Below, in pieces: positions 6,846 to 15,207 of a DNA stretch of 17,060 bases (positions are counted from its first letter, which is position 1; each line of letters begins with the position of its first letter). Below the pieces are notes generated by a model. That model had not been told where the DNA came from, ran no database searches, and saw only the letters and a list, made by a program, of their open reading frames with translations. Made by a program: the position numbers and the translations under genes. This DNA comes from an uncultured Lachnospiraceae bacterium (GTDB taxonomy: Bacteria; Bacillota; Clostridia; Lachnospirales; Lachnospiraceae): positions 1 through 17,060 of the forward strand of contig CAKRRJ010000052.1 of the NCBI GenBank assembly GCA_934394615.1. Reading direction: 5' to 3'.

Positions 6846-6997
6846 ATCTGTTTTCCTTCCGTTTCCTCTTCTTCTGTTTTCGTTACTGTTCACGCGTTAC
6901 GCAAACAGCAACGGATTTTGCCGATGCTTCCCAGGCTCCCCCCGTTTCAGGCTCGCATCCTGCCACCTGCCTGAGGCATCTTCTGCAAGCCCGCGTT

Positions 6998-8797
6998 CTA
7001 CAGATACTGCGCGACCAGAGGCACGCTCTCCTGCGTCCGCACATCCAGAAGCCCATAATCTGTCATTTTCAGTGCCGGGGATACCGGCAGCGCCAGTGTG
7101 GACATGGACATGATCTCATTGTTGTTCTCGTAACCCAGATCCCGCATTGCCTGGCGCACGCGGCCCAGGCTCTCCGCCAGGCTTTCGACCGGTCCGGCGC
7201 TTAAGATGCCGCCAACAGAAAGCTCTGCCTCCGCGATGACGCTTCCGCCGGCTGCTGCCACATAGCCGCCCTGAAGCTCGATCACACGGTGCTGTGCCGC
7301 CAGCATATCCTCCGGCGAAGTACCAAGCACCATCAGGTTATGGCTGTCATGGCTCCAGGTCGTAGCCGCAGCGCCAGGTTTTGTAAAGGCCCCTTCAACC
7401 AGTCCGTACGCAACATTTCCGTTCTTTCCGTGGCGCTCGTAAAGCACTGCCAGGCTTAAACCTGCCTCCTGCCAGCAGATCACACCATCCCGCACCGGAA
7501 TGCGGCGCTGTACCTGCTTTGTGGCCGTTCCAAAGATGCTGATCTGCATGACATTGGCAAGAACTGCCTCACACGGCTTCTCCGCACGCAGAACAAAGTC
7601 CGAAAGCTGTGCCGGTCGGCAATCTACAGAATGGAAGAAATGCTCCGGAAAACGCACAGATGCATGCGCACGGCCGTGCTGTTCCTTAAATGCCACGCGC
7701 TCCGCATCGCCTGCCGTGTTTCCGCACGCAACAGTTCCATCCATATTCCCGGCAAACATGCCTGCCTCATCCTTCTCCACCCTTCCGCTCTTGACCACAA
7801 CCTCTGGCCGGAAGCCTTCCAGGTCGGAAAGCAGAAGGAAATCCGCGATCTTTCCAGGCGCGATCATGCCGCGGTCATCCAGATGCATCCGCCTTGCCGG
7901 GGTCCAGGTTGCGCAGTAGATGGCCTTTTCTGCCGGCATGCCTGCCTGAACCGCAGTGCGGAGTATATGATTGAGCTGTCCGTTCAGCAGACGGTCCGGC
8001 ATGGTATCATCGGTGATGAGCGCCACATTTTCGTACAGATGATTTTCGCAGACGGTCTTTACCACGTCCGCTGTCAGGGATTTTAACTGCAGCTCCAGAA
8101 ACATACCAAGCTCCGTCTTTTCCAGCACAGATTCCGGTGTCTGCTGCGTGTGGTCCGCATCAACTCCCTCATAAATAAAATGATTCAAATCCAGTCCAGT
8201 AATCTTCGGGCAGTGGCCCTCCAGGCGGATATCGCGTCCGCGTTTTTCCTGGCACAGGCGGATCATCCGGCGGATGAGCGTGTCGCGGTCATCTTCCGGC
8301 ACAAGGCTCTTAAAGTTCATGACCTCGCCAAGACAGAGGATCCGCTCATCGGAAAGCAGGGTTTCCACCTCATTCAGCCCGATCACGCCGCCGGAAGTCT
8401 CCAGGGAAAGATCCGTTGCCGGCACGCTTGACGGAATGGCATAAAAGATATCCATTGCCGTTTCCTGCCGCAAAAACGCGTCCAGTCCTTCCATACCAAA
8501 CACATTGGCGATCTCGTGGGCATCTGCCGCCACCGTGGTCGTTCCGTGCCTCAGCGCAATGCGGGAAAATTCTTCCGGGTAAGTCATGGAACTCTCAATG
8601 TGCATATGGATGTCGATGAGTCCCGGGATCATGTAGCGTCCGCCGGCATCATACACCGGGACAGACGGATCCGCAGCCGCAAGCTCCGGCATCACCTCAT
8701 AAATTTTTCCGTTCCGCACCGCCACATCGCGCGTTTCAAAGCACTGGCGGAAGGTCTGGAACACCCTCGCATTTTTTACAATATAATCAGCTCTCAC
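6998..8797 (-). CDS. ade: Adenine deaminase
   Basis: 599 aa with a GTG start. It converts adenine to hypoxanthine and ammonia in purine salvage. The family signature HMHIESS (H64, H66) and the later ITDDTMPDRL motif are present, followed by a typical amidohydrolase barrel end (GKIADFLLL) and the C-terminal domain of bacterial Ade. Length matches the usual ~580-600 aa. The GTG at 8795-8797 is chosen because GGAGGA lies 5 bases upstream; a TTG 24 bases further upstream has no such site and precedes the RBS. It sits between the ABC substrate-binding protein and a second deaminase, so it is probably co-expressed with purine-linked uptake. No purine riboswitch is visible upstream. Confidence 0.95.
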   Translation of the reverse strand: MRADYIVKNARVFQTFRQCFETRDVAVRNGKIYEVMPELAAADPSVPVYDAGGRYMIPGLIDIHMHIESSMTYPEEFSRIALRHGTTTVAADAHEIANVFGMEGLDAFLRQETAMDIFYAIPSSVPATDLSLETSGGVIGLNEVETLLSDERILCLGEVMNFKSLVPEDDRDTLIRRMIRLCQEKRGRDIRLEGHCPKITGLDLNHFIYEGVDADHTQQTPESVLEKTELGMFLELQLKSLTADVVKTVCENHLYENVALITDDTMPDRLLNGQLNHILRTAVQAGMPAEKAIYCATWTPARRMHLDDRGMIAPGKIADFLLLSDLEGFRPEVVVKSGRVEKDEAGMFAGNMDGTVACGNTAGDAERVAFKEQHGRAHASVRFPEHFFHSVDCRPAQLSDFVLRAEKPCEAVLANVMQISIFGTATKQVQRRIPVRDGVICWQEAGLSLAVLYERHGKNGNVAYGLVEGAFTKPGAAATTWSHDSHNLMVLGTSPEDMLAAQHRVIELQGGYVAAAGGSVIAEAELSVGGILSAGPVESLAESLGRVRQAMRDLGYENNNEIMSMSTLALPVSPALKMTDYGLLDVRTQESVPLVAQYL

Positions 8798-8908
8798 AAT
8801 TCTCCTCCATAGAAAAAGCAAAGCAGCCGCGAAGCAACTTTTTTAAGTTTCTCCTCAGCTGCCTGTATGGCCGGTCAGGAAATACTGACCGTTTCAGCGC
8901 TTCCTGTT
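8798..8908 (-). promoter_or_regulatory. Intercistronic hairpin between substrate-binding protein and ade
   Basis: On the minus strand, CGGTCAG (8885-8891) pairs with CTGACCG (8872-8878) around a 6-base loop, with no following T-tract. A second palindrome, AACTTTTTTAAGTT (8836-8849), lies closer to ade. No promoter of good quality was found. Such a hairpin could stabilise the upstream message and set a lower expression level for the deaminases (inference). Confidence 0.4.
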
Positions 8909-10027
8909 TTAGTTATTGATGGTGCGGTTCCACTGGTCGATCCAGTTGTTTAACTGCGGATTTACGAAAGAGTAATCCAGAACCTTTGCGTTCTCAGCTT
9001 TTGCGCCGTAGGTCATGTTTGCGGACTCCTCATCGGAAAGCTCAACGGTCTTGTTGGTCGGAGCCTCGTTTAAAGCAGCTGCGGTCTTGCTCTGCAGCTC
9101 CTTGCTCAGACGGTAGTTTACATACTCGTAAGCCAGATCCTTGTTTGCGCAGTTCTTGGTGATGCTGATGGTATTGAAGTTTGCGTAGGTCTCATCCGGG
9201 GTTACATATACCAGGTTCGGGTTTGCTGCCTGGATGGTCGGAACACCGAAATCACCCACGATCGCAACTGCAACCTCCCCGGAGGTGAACATGTTGATGA
9301 GGTCAGAAGACTTGGTGTAGGTCTTTACCAGGTTCGGCTTTAACTCAGCCAGTGCCTGGAATGCAGCCTCGCCGTTATCGCTCTTGATGTCAACACCTGC
9401 GTGGTCGCTTGCCATGTAAACCATAGCTGGTCCAAAGGTTGTGGTGATCTCCGGGATGGAAACCATGCCCTCAAGGCTCGGATCCCACAGATCGTCAAAG
9501 CTCGTGATCTCGTGGTCTACTGCGTCCGGATTGTACATGATGCCGATGCTGTTGATGGTATAAGCAACGCCCTGTCCAGCCTCTGCCATGGTCTTTGCTG
9601 CGCCGATCAGGTCAGCTGCGTTCTCGATCTTGCTTAAGTCGATATCCTCGAACAGGCCTTCCTCGATGCCCTTTGCAGTCATTGCCTGGGACAGCTCGAT
9701 CACATCGATGCTGGACTGGCTGTCTGCTGCCAGCTTGGTGTAACGGTCGTTGGTACCGCCGGTCTCGGTCACGATCTCGCAGTTAAACTCCTCCTCGAAC
9801 GGTTTGTAAACCTCCTCTGCGGAGATATCCTCGCTTAAGCCGTAGGTGGAAAGAACCAGCTGCTGCTTGTCGCCGGAAGCCTCTGCTTTGGTATCTGCCT
9901 CGCTGCTGCCCTCTGCCGCGGACGCGCTGTCTGCTGCTTTGGTGTCGGTGCTGGAACTGCTGCCGCCGCATGCGGTCATTGCCATAGCGGATGCACAAAG
10001 AACTGCTGCTAATACTCTCTTCTTCAT
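8909..10027 (-). CDS. ABC transporter substrate-binding lipoprotein (spermidine/putrescine-like)
   Basis: 372 aa. A lipoprotein signal peptide ends at MTAC (C20), followed by a Ser/Ala/Asp/Glu-rich linker of about 35 residues that would span the cell wall zone. The mature part (from LVLSTYGLSED) is a PotD/Fe(III)-type periplasmic binding fold: DVIELSQAM, YTINSIGIMYNPDAV, SFDDLWDPSLEGMVSIPE, and an ending NNWIDQWNRTINN. It captures the ligand outside the cell and delivers it to the two permeases. I could not see a clear polyamine-binding Trp/Asp pair around VGDFGVP, so the ligand may not be a polyamine. It is the fourth gene of the transporter operon, 58 bp after the ATPase, with its own GAGGAG site. 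Confidence 0.92.
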   Translation of the reverse strand: MKKRVLAAVLCASAMAMTACGGSSSSTDTKAADSASAAEGSSEADTKAEASGDKQQLVLSTYGLSEDISAEEVYKPFEEEFNCEIVTETGGTNDRYTKLAADSQSSIDVIELSQAMTAKGIEEGLFEDIDLSKIENAADLIGAAKTMAEAGQGVAYTINSIGIMYNPDAVDHEITSFDDLWDPSLEGMVSIPEITTTFGPAMVYMASDHAGVDIKSDNGEAAFQALAELKPNLVKTYTKSSDLINMFTSGEVAVAIVGDFGVPTIQAANPNLVYVTPDETYANFNTISITKNCANKDLAYEYVNYRLSKELQSKTAAALNEAPTNKTVELSDEESANMTYGAKAENAKVLDYSFVNPQLNNWIDQWNRTINN

Positions 10028-10085
10028 AATCTTACTCTCCTCTTTTATGTGAAATTTTTATGGGTTCAAAAGTTACTGCTCAAAA

Positions 10086-11126
10086 TTATCTGCGTACCAG
10101 GATCAGCTTATCTGCCGGAAGATACAGGCGGATGGTCTCGCCCTCGGCGAAGCTCTTTTCGGTGTCAGTGTTTACCTTCAGCACGCCTGCCGCGGTGTTC
10201 ACCTCATACTGGTAGCTCTTTCCCAGAAACGTACGCACGCCGATGGTTCCGGCGATCACATTTTCGGTCTGTCCGTCTTCCGCCAGGCGGATATCATCCG
10301 GGCGGATGGTTCCCATAAAGTCCGCACCGTCAAAATCCATCGCGATCTCGAAATGGCTCTGATCGGCAGCTTTATAATGATGGGCGTCCACGCGTGACAG
10401 CTCCAGGAAATTCTCAAATCCGATAAACCGCGCTACAAACTCGGTCGCCGGGCGCTTGTAAATGTGCTCCGGGGAATCATACTGCTCGATGACGCCCTGG
10501 TTCATAATGGCAACCTTGTCAGAAATAGAGAAGCACTCCTCCTGGTCATGGGTAACGAACAGGGTTGTAATGCCGAGCTTCTTCTGCAGGCGCTTGATCT
10601 CCACACGCATGCTCACGCGCAGCTTTGCGTCCAGGTTGCTGAGCGGCTCATCCAGAAGAAGGAGTTTCGGCTCAATGACAAGCGCTCTCGCCAGTGCCAC
10701 ACGCTGTCTCTGGCCGCCGGACATCTGCTTCGGAAAACGGTCTGCCAGCTCAGACAATCCGCATACCGCGAGGATCTCCTTCACTTTTTTATCGACGGTA
10801 TCCTTATCTACCTTGCGGGTGCGCAGGCCAAACGCTACGTTGTCATACACGCTCAAGTGCGGGAACAGCGCGTAACTCTGGAATACCAGTCCGAAATTTC
10901 GTTTGTGAACCGGAACGCGGGTCATATCCTCACCATCCAGGGTAAAGGTGCCGCCCGCCGGCTCAATGAAACCGGCAACCACACGCAGGGTCGTGGTCTT
11001 GCCGCAGCCGCTCGGCCCCAGAAGGGATACCAGCTCGCCTTTTTCCACATCCAGGTTCAGCCCTTTTAAGATGTGTTTCTTCTTATCATAAGTAACATCA
11101 ATCTGATTGAGTGTCATGAAAGCCAT
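10086..11126 (-). CDS. ABC transporter ATP-binding protein (PotA-like)
   Basis: 346 aa. Nucleotide-binding domain with Walker A GPSGCGKTT (37-45), Q-loop Q83, signature SGGQ (136-139), Walker B LLLLDEP (D159, E160) and switch His H193. A C-terminal TOBE-type regulatory region covers roughly 235-346 (FMGTIRPDDIRLAE). This layout is typical of the spermidine/putrescine, iron and sulfate importer ATPases. It powers import through the two upstream-encoded permeases at the inner face of the membrane. The RBS GGAGG overlaps the permease stop region (TAGGAGG), leaving 12 bp between genes. The first ATG (11126) is preferred over Met4, being correctly spaced. Confidence 0.95.
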   Translation of the reverse strand: MAFMTLNQIDVTYDKKKHILKGLNLDVEKGELVSLLGPSGCGKTTTLRVVAGFIEPAGGTFTLDGEDMTRVPVHKRNFGLVFQSYALFPHLSVYDNVAFGLRTRKVDKDTVDKKVKEILAVCGLSELADRFPKQMSGGQRQRVALARALVIEPKLLLLDEPLSNLDAKLRVSMRVEIKRLQKKLGITTLFVTHDQEECFSISDKVAIMNQGVIEQYDSPEHIYKRPATEFVARFIGFENFLELSRVDAHHYKAADQSHFEIAMDFDGADFMGTIRPDDIRLAEDGQTENVIAGTIGVRTFLGKSYQYEVNTAAGVLKVNTDTEKSFAEGETIRLYLPADKLILVRR

Positions 11127-11138
11127 GGTTCTTTCCTC

Positions 11139-11918
11139 CTATTTTGCCAGTGACGCAATGCCAAGGGTCTTGTCCACGATCACCATGATCAGCACGGTAG
11201 CCGCCATCAGGATGACGGAGACCGCCGATACGGTCGGATCGTAATTGTATTCAATGTAGTTCATCAGCGTTGCCGGGAAGGTGCTCACGCCCGGGCCGGT
11301 TAAAAACATGGAAACCGGAATGTTGTTGAATGAGTTGATGAATGCCAGCATAAACGCAGAGGAAATGCCGGAAGTCACGTTCGGGAGCACAACCATGAAA
11401 AATGCCTTGCCTTTCGGGCATCCCAGGCTCCACGCTGCCTCCTCCACGGAAAAATCAAACTGTTCCATGGCAGAGCCGACCACGCGGATCACATACGGCA
11501 GAGTTACCAGGAAATGGCCTGCCAGAAGGCTTGCGAAAACCGGAAGCCGGAAGGTCAGGATCAGGAACTGGTACAGGATAAAGCCGATTACAATTCCCGG
11601 AACAATGGTCGGGGAAAGGAACACGGATTTTAACAGCCGGCGTCCCTTCATGCTGGAACGTGCCAGCGCGTAAGCCGCCGGAACGCCGACCAGCAGCGCA
11701 ATGAAGGTTGCCGCGAACGCTACCTCCAGGCTCGTCAGGAAAGACTGACGGAAGGATTTTAAGGTAAATACATTCGCAAACCATTTTAACGAGAAGGAAT
11801 CGATCGGGAATGTGATTGCGCTTCCGCCGCCAAAGGCAGTCACGGTAATGATCACAAGCGGGATCATCAGGAACGCGAAGACAATTGCCGCAAACGCGGT
11901 CAGCCATTTATTTTTCAT
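11139..11918 (-). CDS. ABC transporter permease (PotC-like)
   Basis: 259 aa integral membrane protein with about six hydrophobic segments, starting at residues 7-28. The cytoplasmic EAA loop that contacts the ATPase is visible as VEEAAWSLGCPKGKAFFMVVLP. It forms a heterodimeric channel with the preceding permease. The start is 2 bases after the stop of that gene, with GGAG in the gene end as RBS. Family membership is certain; the substrate is not. Confidence 0.93.
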   Translation of the reverse strand: MKNKWLTAFAAIVFAFLMIPLVIITVTAFGGGSAITFPIDSFSLKWFANVFTLKSFRQSFLTSLEVAFAATFIALLVGVPAAYALARSSMKGRRLLKSVFLSPTIVPGIVIGFILYQFLILTFRLPVFASLLAGHFLVTLPYVIRVVGSAMEQFDFSVEEAAWSLGCPKGKAFFMVVLPNVTSGISSAFMLAFINSFNNIPVSMFLTGPGVSTFPATLMNYIEYNYDPTVSAVSVILMAATVLIMVIVDKTLGIASLAK

Positions 11919-11920
11919 TC

Positions 11921-12745
11921 CTACTCTCCTCTCTTATCTAACTTCGATGCCAGGGCATTGAGTCCCTTGATCACGATCAGCGTAACCAGAATCATGATGA
12001 GCGCCACAACGGAAGCTCCGTTCCAGTCACCCACGGACATTGCTCTCTGGTAGATCAACGTTGCCAGCACCATGTTGCTGTTGCCGCCTAAAAGCTGCGG
12101 GGTGGTGTAGGCAGTCAGCGTGCCGGTAAAGACCAGAATGCCGCCCACGATAATGCCCGGCAGGCTCATCGGGAAAATGACCTTCATAAACGCCTCAAGG
12201 CGTCCGGCACCAAGGCTCTGTGCCGCCTCCATCATATCATCGTCGATGTTTTCCATGATGCCGGTTACCGTCACGATCATGAGCGGAAGGAACAGGTAAA
12301 CCGAACCGATGATGATGGCAAAGTCGGTATAAAGAAGCTTCATCGGCTTCTCGATCAGGTTCATTGCCAAAAGCATTTTATTGATGATGCCGTTGCTTCC
12401 CAGAATGTTGATCCAGGCAAAACTTCGGATGACCGAGTTCGTCATCATCGGGAAAATGGAAGCCGACAGAAGCAGTCCTCTCCACTTCTTGTCGCAGCGG
12501 CTGATGAAATACGCCGTCGGGATACCGCCGATCATGCAGACCACCGTTGTGATGGCCGCGATGCGGACTGTGCGAAGAAAGATCTTCCGGTAATATTCAT
12601 CCTGAAAAAACTGCACATAGGCACTGAAAGGATAATCGCCGGCGGTAAAAGTCGGTGCGATTACTTTGATAAGGGGAATTGCCAGACAGATCAGCAGGAT
12701 CACAAGACCCGGCGCCAGCATCATCCACGTAGTCCGTTTTTTCAT
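11921..12745 (-). CDS. ABC transporter permease (PotB-like)
   Basis: 274 aa integral membrane protein, first gene of the leftward operon. The hydrophobic N-terminal segment (WMMLAPGLVILLICLAIPLI) is followed by further membrane spans. The EAA motif MEAAQSLGAGRLEAFMKVIFP couples it to the ATPase. GGAGGAG is just upstream of the ATG at 12745, and the near-consensus promoter at 12790-12818 lies 45 bp ahead. It pairs with the PotC-like permease; the gene order permease-permease-ATPase-binding protein differs from E. coli potABCD. Confidence 0.93.
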   Translation of the reverse strand: MKKRTTWMMLAPGLVILLICLAIPLIKVIAPTFTAGDYPFSAYVQFFQDEYYRKIFLRTVRIAAITTVVCMIGGIPTAYFISRCDKKWRGLLLSASIFPMMTNSVIRSFAWINILGSNGIINKMLLAMNLIEKPMKLLYTDFAIIIGSVYLFLPLMIVTVTGIMENIDDDMMEAAQSLGAGRLEAFMKVIFPMSLPGIIVGGILVFTGTLTAYTTPQLLGGNSNMVLATLIYQRAMSVGDWNGASVVALIMILVTLIVIKGLNALASKLDKRGE

Positions 12746-12789
12746 AGCTCCTCCATTTATTAAGTATTCTTATTTTAAAAACTATGATT

Positions 12790-12818
12790 ATTATAAAAAG
12801 TAATATATTATACGTCAA
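12790..12818 (-). promoter_or_regulatory. Sigma-A promoter of the ABC transporter-deaminase operon
   Basis: On the minus strand, TTGACG (12813-12818), a 17-base spacer and TATAAT (12790-12795) make a near-consensus promoter. The predicted start near 12783 leaves a leader of about 38 bases, too short for a riboswitch. Confidence 0.82.
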
Positions 12819-12821
12819 ATA

Positions 12822-12843
12822 CATAAATTCTATAAATTTTATG
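12822..12843. promoter_or_regulatory. 22-bp palindrome, candidate LysR operator
   Basis: The outer arms CATAA (12822-12826) and TTATG (12839-12843) are complementary, with further partial AAATT symmetry inside. It lies 4 bases upstream of the operon's -35 box, centred near -50 of the expected start, where LysR-type activators commonly bind. It also lies just ahead of the regulator's own promoter region. The symmetry is seen; the binding is inferred. Confidence 0.45.
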
Positions 12844-12858
12844 CAGTAAAGCTATATT

Positions 12859-12896
12859 ATGTGTTATAATCGGGAGCAAAGGAGGCGCTGCCGCAT
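12859..12896 (+). promoter_or_regulatory. -10 box and RBS of the LysR gene
   Basis: TATAAT (12864-12869, within gtgttataatcg) is a perfect -10 box, but the -35 region at 17 bp (TGCAGT-like) is poor, hinting at self-regulation. GGAGG follows at about 12881-12885, 11 bases from the ATG, slightly longer than usual. Confidence 0.55.
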
Positions 12897-13826
12897 ATGG
12901 ATCTGAAAGAAGCCCGCTATATCCTGGCAATTGCCAGACACAAAAGCATCGGAAAGGCCGCGGAGTCCCTGTTCATCTCCCAGCCTTCCCTGAGCAAATA
13001 TTTAAAAAACCTGGAACAGCAGCTTGGCATCTCCCTGTTCTCCCGCATCGACAACGCCTACATCCCGACCTACGCCGGTGAGCGGTACCTGCACTACGCC
13101 GAACAGATTGCCGCGCTGGGCGAAGAGTGGACAAAGGAATACGAGGAGATCGCGCACAAGGAACACGGCCGGTTAAACATTGCCATCCCCATCATGCTTG
13201 GCAGCACACTGCTGCAGCCCACGCTGATGACGTTCCACAAGCGCTACCCGTATGTCACCATCAATGCCATGGAGGAGGTGCACTTTGTTGCCGAGCAGAC
13301 CTCCATCAACCATGCCATCGACTTAACCTTCTATAACGTCCACGAGTTTCCGAAGGACCTGGACTACCAGGTCATCCGAACAGAGGAGATCGTCCTGGTG
13401 CTGCCGGAAGGGCATCCCCTGGATGCCATGGCAGTAACACGCAAAGGATTTGACCATCCGTGGCTGGACCTCTCTCTGCTTTCCGGTGAAAATTTCATTC
13501 TGCTCTACCCGGACCAGAATACCGGCGGCATTGCCCTGCAGCTCTTCGCGCAGTACAGCATGAATCCGCCCGTGCTCCTGCACACCCGCAACAGCGAAAT
13601 GTCCATCACCCTGGCCATGGACGGCATGGGCGCGGCCTTTGCCCCGGACAGCTACTACCGGTTCCTGCTTCAGGGCCGCCAGGATCATCCGAAATGCTAC
13701 TCCGTGGGAAAAGTCCCGTTAAAGACCACCACCATCGCCGCGCATGAACCCAAGAAATACCTCCCGCAGTATGCCAGGGATTACATCCACATCCTGCAGG
13801 CATACGCAAACCAGTTCACCGAATAA
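12897..13826 (+). CDS. LysR-type transcriptional regulator
   Basis: 309 aa, usual family length. The N-terminal winged helix-turn-helix is within residues 1-60 (KSIGKAAESLFISQPSLSKYLKNLEQQLGISLFSR). An effector-binding periplasmic-protein-like domain follows from about residue 90 (GRLNIAIPIMLGSTLLQPTL). It is divergent from the transporter-deaminase operon with a 151-bp shared intergenic region holding both promoters and a palindrome, so it very likely controls that operon; the co-inducer is probably the imported compound or its product (inference). The gene ends just before a strong bidirectional terminator. Confidence 0.93.
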   Translation: MDLKEARYILAIARHKSIGKAAESLFISQPSLSKYLKNLEQQLGISLFSRIDNAYIPTYAGERYLHYAEQIAALGEEWTKEYEEIAHKEHGRLNIAIPIMLGSTLLQPTLMTFHKRYPYVTINAMEEVHFVAEQTSINHAIDLTFYNVHEFPKDLDYQVIRTEEIVLVLPEGHPLDAMAVTRKGFDHPWLDLSLLSGENFILLYPDQNTGGIALQLFAQYSMNPPVLLHTRNSEMSITLAMDGMGAAFAPDSYYRFLLQGRQDHPKCYSVGKVPLKTTTIAAHEPKKYLPQYARDYIHILQAYANQFTE

Positions 13827-13839
13827 GTTTTCTATAACA

Positions 13840-13890
13840 CAAAAGCCGGTACTCTGTTGTAATTTCAAAACTACAGAGTACCGGCTTTTG
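13840..13890 (+). terminator. Bidirectional intrinsic terminator between lysR-type gene and tRNA-Gln
   Basis: An 18-bp perfect inverted repeat (13840-13857 with 13873-13890, AAAAGCCGG..CCGGCTTTT) encloses a 15-base loop. The T-run at the end serves the LysR gene, and the complementary run serves the convergent tRNA-Gln. Confidence 0.88.
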
Positions 13891-13907
13891 CCGTTCATTC
13901 CAAATAG

Positions 13908-13979
13908 CTGGGCCAGCGGGATTCGAACCCTCGAGTGCAGCAGTCAAAGTGCTGTGCCTTACCGCTTGGCGATGGCCCA
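13908..13979 (-). tRNA. tRNA-Gln (anticodon TTG)
   Basis: On the minus strand the acceptor TGGGCCA (13979-13973) pairs fully with TGGCCCA (13915-13909), with discriminator G. The anticodon stem CAGCA/TGCTG carries loop CTTTGAC, giving TTG (Gln, CAA). The D arm GCCAAGCGGTAAGGC is typical of tRNA-Gln. No CCA is encoded. Confidence 0.95.
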
Positions 13980-13992
13980 ATAGTGCCTGTTT

Positions 13993-14021
13993 ATTATATC
14001 TGATTATCCGAAAAAAAGCAA
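13993..14021 (-). promoter_or_regulatory. Sigma-A promoter of tRNA-Gln
   Basis: On the minus strand, TTGCTT (14016-14021), 17 bases, TATAAT (13993-13998), ending 13 bases before the tRNA. Confidence 0.75.
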
Positions 14022-14042
14022 TAGGATTCTTTCGCTGACACA

Positions 14043-14071
14043 TTGACACAGTCCGCGGCAGGAACTATAGT
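14043..14071 (+). promoter_or_regulatory. Sigma-A promoter of trpS
   Basis: A consensus -35 TTGACA (14043-14048), 17 bases and TATAGT (14066-14071). The -10 lies in a 10-bp perfect palindrome AACTATAGTT (14063-14072). The leader of about 60 bases contains a short GTTAC-T-GTAAC repeat but no T-box. Confidence 0.8.
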
Positions 14072-14137
14072 TACTGTAACGAACTATCACACAAACGCAG
14101 TGATATTTCCGTACAAAGAAAAAAGGAGTCCTAAATT

Positions 14138-15199
14138 ATGAAACAGATCATCCTGACCGGCGACCGCCCTACCGGCCGCCTTCATGTAGGCCACTATGTA
14201 GGTTCTTTAAAAGAGCGTGTCCGGCTGCAGAATTCCGGCAAGTACGATGAGGTTTACATCATGATTGCCGACGCGCAGGCGCTCACCGACAACGCGGAGC
14301 ATCCGGAAAAAGTCCGCGACAACATCATCCAGGTAGCCCTCGACTACCTTGCCTGCGGCATTGACCCGGAGAAATCCACCATTTTCATTCAGTCCATGGT
14401 TCCGGAGCTTACCGAGCTCAGCTTCTATTACATGAACCTGGTTACCGTCTCCCGCCTGCAGAGAAACCCAACCGTAAAATCCGAGATCCAGATGCGCAAC
14501 TTTGAAGCAAGCATCCCGGTCGGCTTCTTCTGCTACCCGATCAGCCAGGCAGCGGACATTACCGCATTCAAGGCTACCACGGTTCCGGCCGGAGAAGATC
14601 AGATGCCAATGATCGAGCAGTGCCGCGAGATCGTGCACAAATTCAACTCCGTCTACGGTGAAACCCTGGTAGAGCCGCAGATCATCCTGCCGCAGAACCA
14701 GGCGTGCTTAAGACTGCCAGGTATCGACGGCAAGGCAAAAATGAGCAAGTCCCTCGGCAACTGCATTTACTTATCTGATGAGCCGGAGGATATCCGCAAG
14801 AAGATCATGTCCATGTTCACCGACCCGAACCACCTGCGCGTGGAGGATCCGGGCACTGTGGAAGGAAACCCGGTATTTATCTATCTCGATGCATTCTGCC
14901 GTCCGGAACACTTTGCGGAGTTCCTGCCGGACTACAACAGCCTGGACGAGTTAAAAGACCACTACCGCCGCGGCGGCCTGGGAGATGTAAAAGTCAAAAA
15001 GTTCTTAAACAACGTGATCCAGGCAGAGCTCGCACCGATCCGTGAGCGCAGAAAAGCGTGGGAACAGCGCCTCCCGGATGTTTACGACATCCTCGCAGAG
15101 GGCAGCAAGCGCGCAGAGGCAACTGCAGCCCGCACACTGGCAGATGTGCGCCACTCCATGAAGATTGACTACTTTGAGAACGGAACTTTAACCAAATAG
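14138..15199 (+). CDS. trpS: Tryptophanyl-tRNA synthetase
   Basis: 353 aa class Ic aminoacyl-tRNA synthetase that charges tRNA-Trp. The ATP-binding HIGH motif is HVGH (16-19) in [19 protein letters not shown], and KMSKS is at 201-205. This N-terminus resembles the streptococcal-type TrpRS (GDRPTG..HIGHYVG) rather than the B. subtilis type, which has a GNYIG motif. Length is normal and complete. The RBS AAAGGAG is 9 bases before the ATG. It is monocistronic from its own promoter and converges on the MATE gene with 8 bp between stop codons. Confidence 0.96.
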   Translation: MKQIILTGDRPTGRLHVGHYVGSLKERVRLQNSGKYDEVYIMIADAQALTDNAEHPEKVRDNIIQVALDYLACGIDPEKSTIFIQSMVPELTELSFYYMNLVTVSRLQRNPTVKSEIQMRNFEASIPVGFFCYPISQAADITAFKATTVPAGEDQMPMIEQCREIVHKFNSVYGETLVEPQIILPQNQACLRLPGIDGKAKMSKSLGNCIYLSDEPEDIRKKIMSMFTDPNHLRVEDPGTVEGNPVFIYLDAFCRPEHFAEFLPDYNSLDELKDHYRRGGLGDVKVKKFLNNVIQAELAPIRERRKAWEQRLPDVYDILAEGSKRAEATAARTLADVRHSMKIDYFENGTLTK

Positions 15200-15207
15200 G
15201 TGCTAAA

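Noticed and set aside
6270..6974. 234-aa plus-strand ORF opposite the amidohydrolase
   Set aside because: It is antisense to a gene with all metal-ligand motifs, has no RBS, and its sequence resembles no protein family.
8798..8908. Purine riboswitch ahead of adenine deaminase
   Set aside because: The region shows only simple hairpins, with no three-way junction core; the operon leader at 12746-12783 is also too short.
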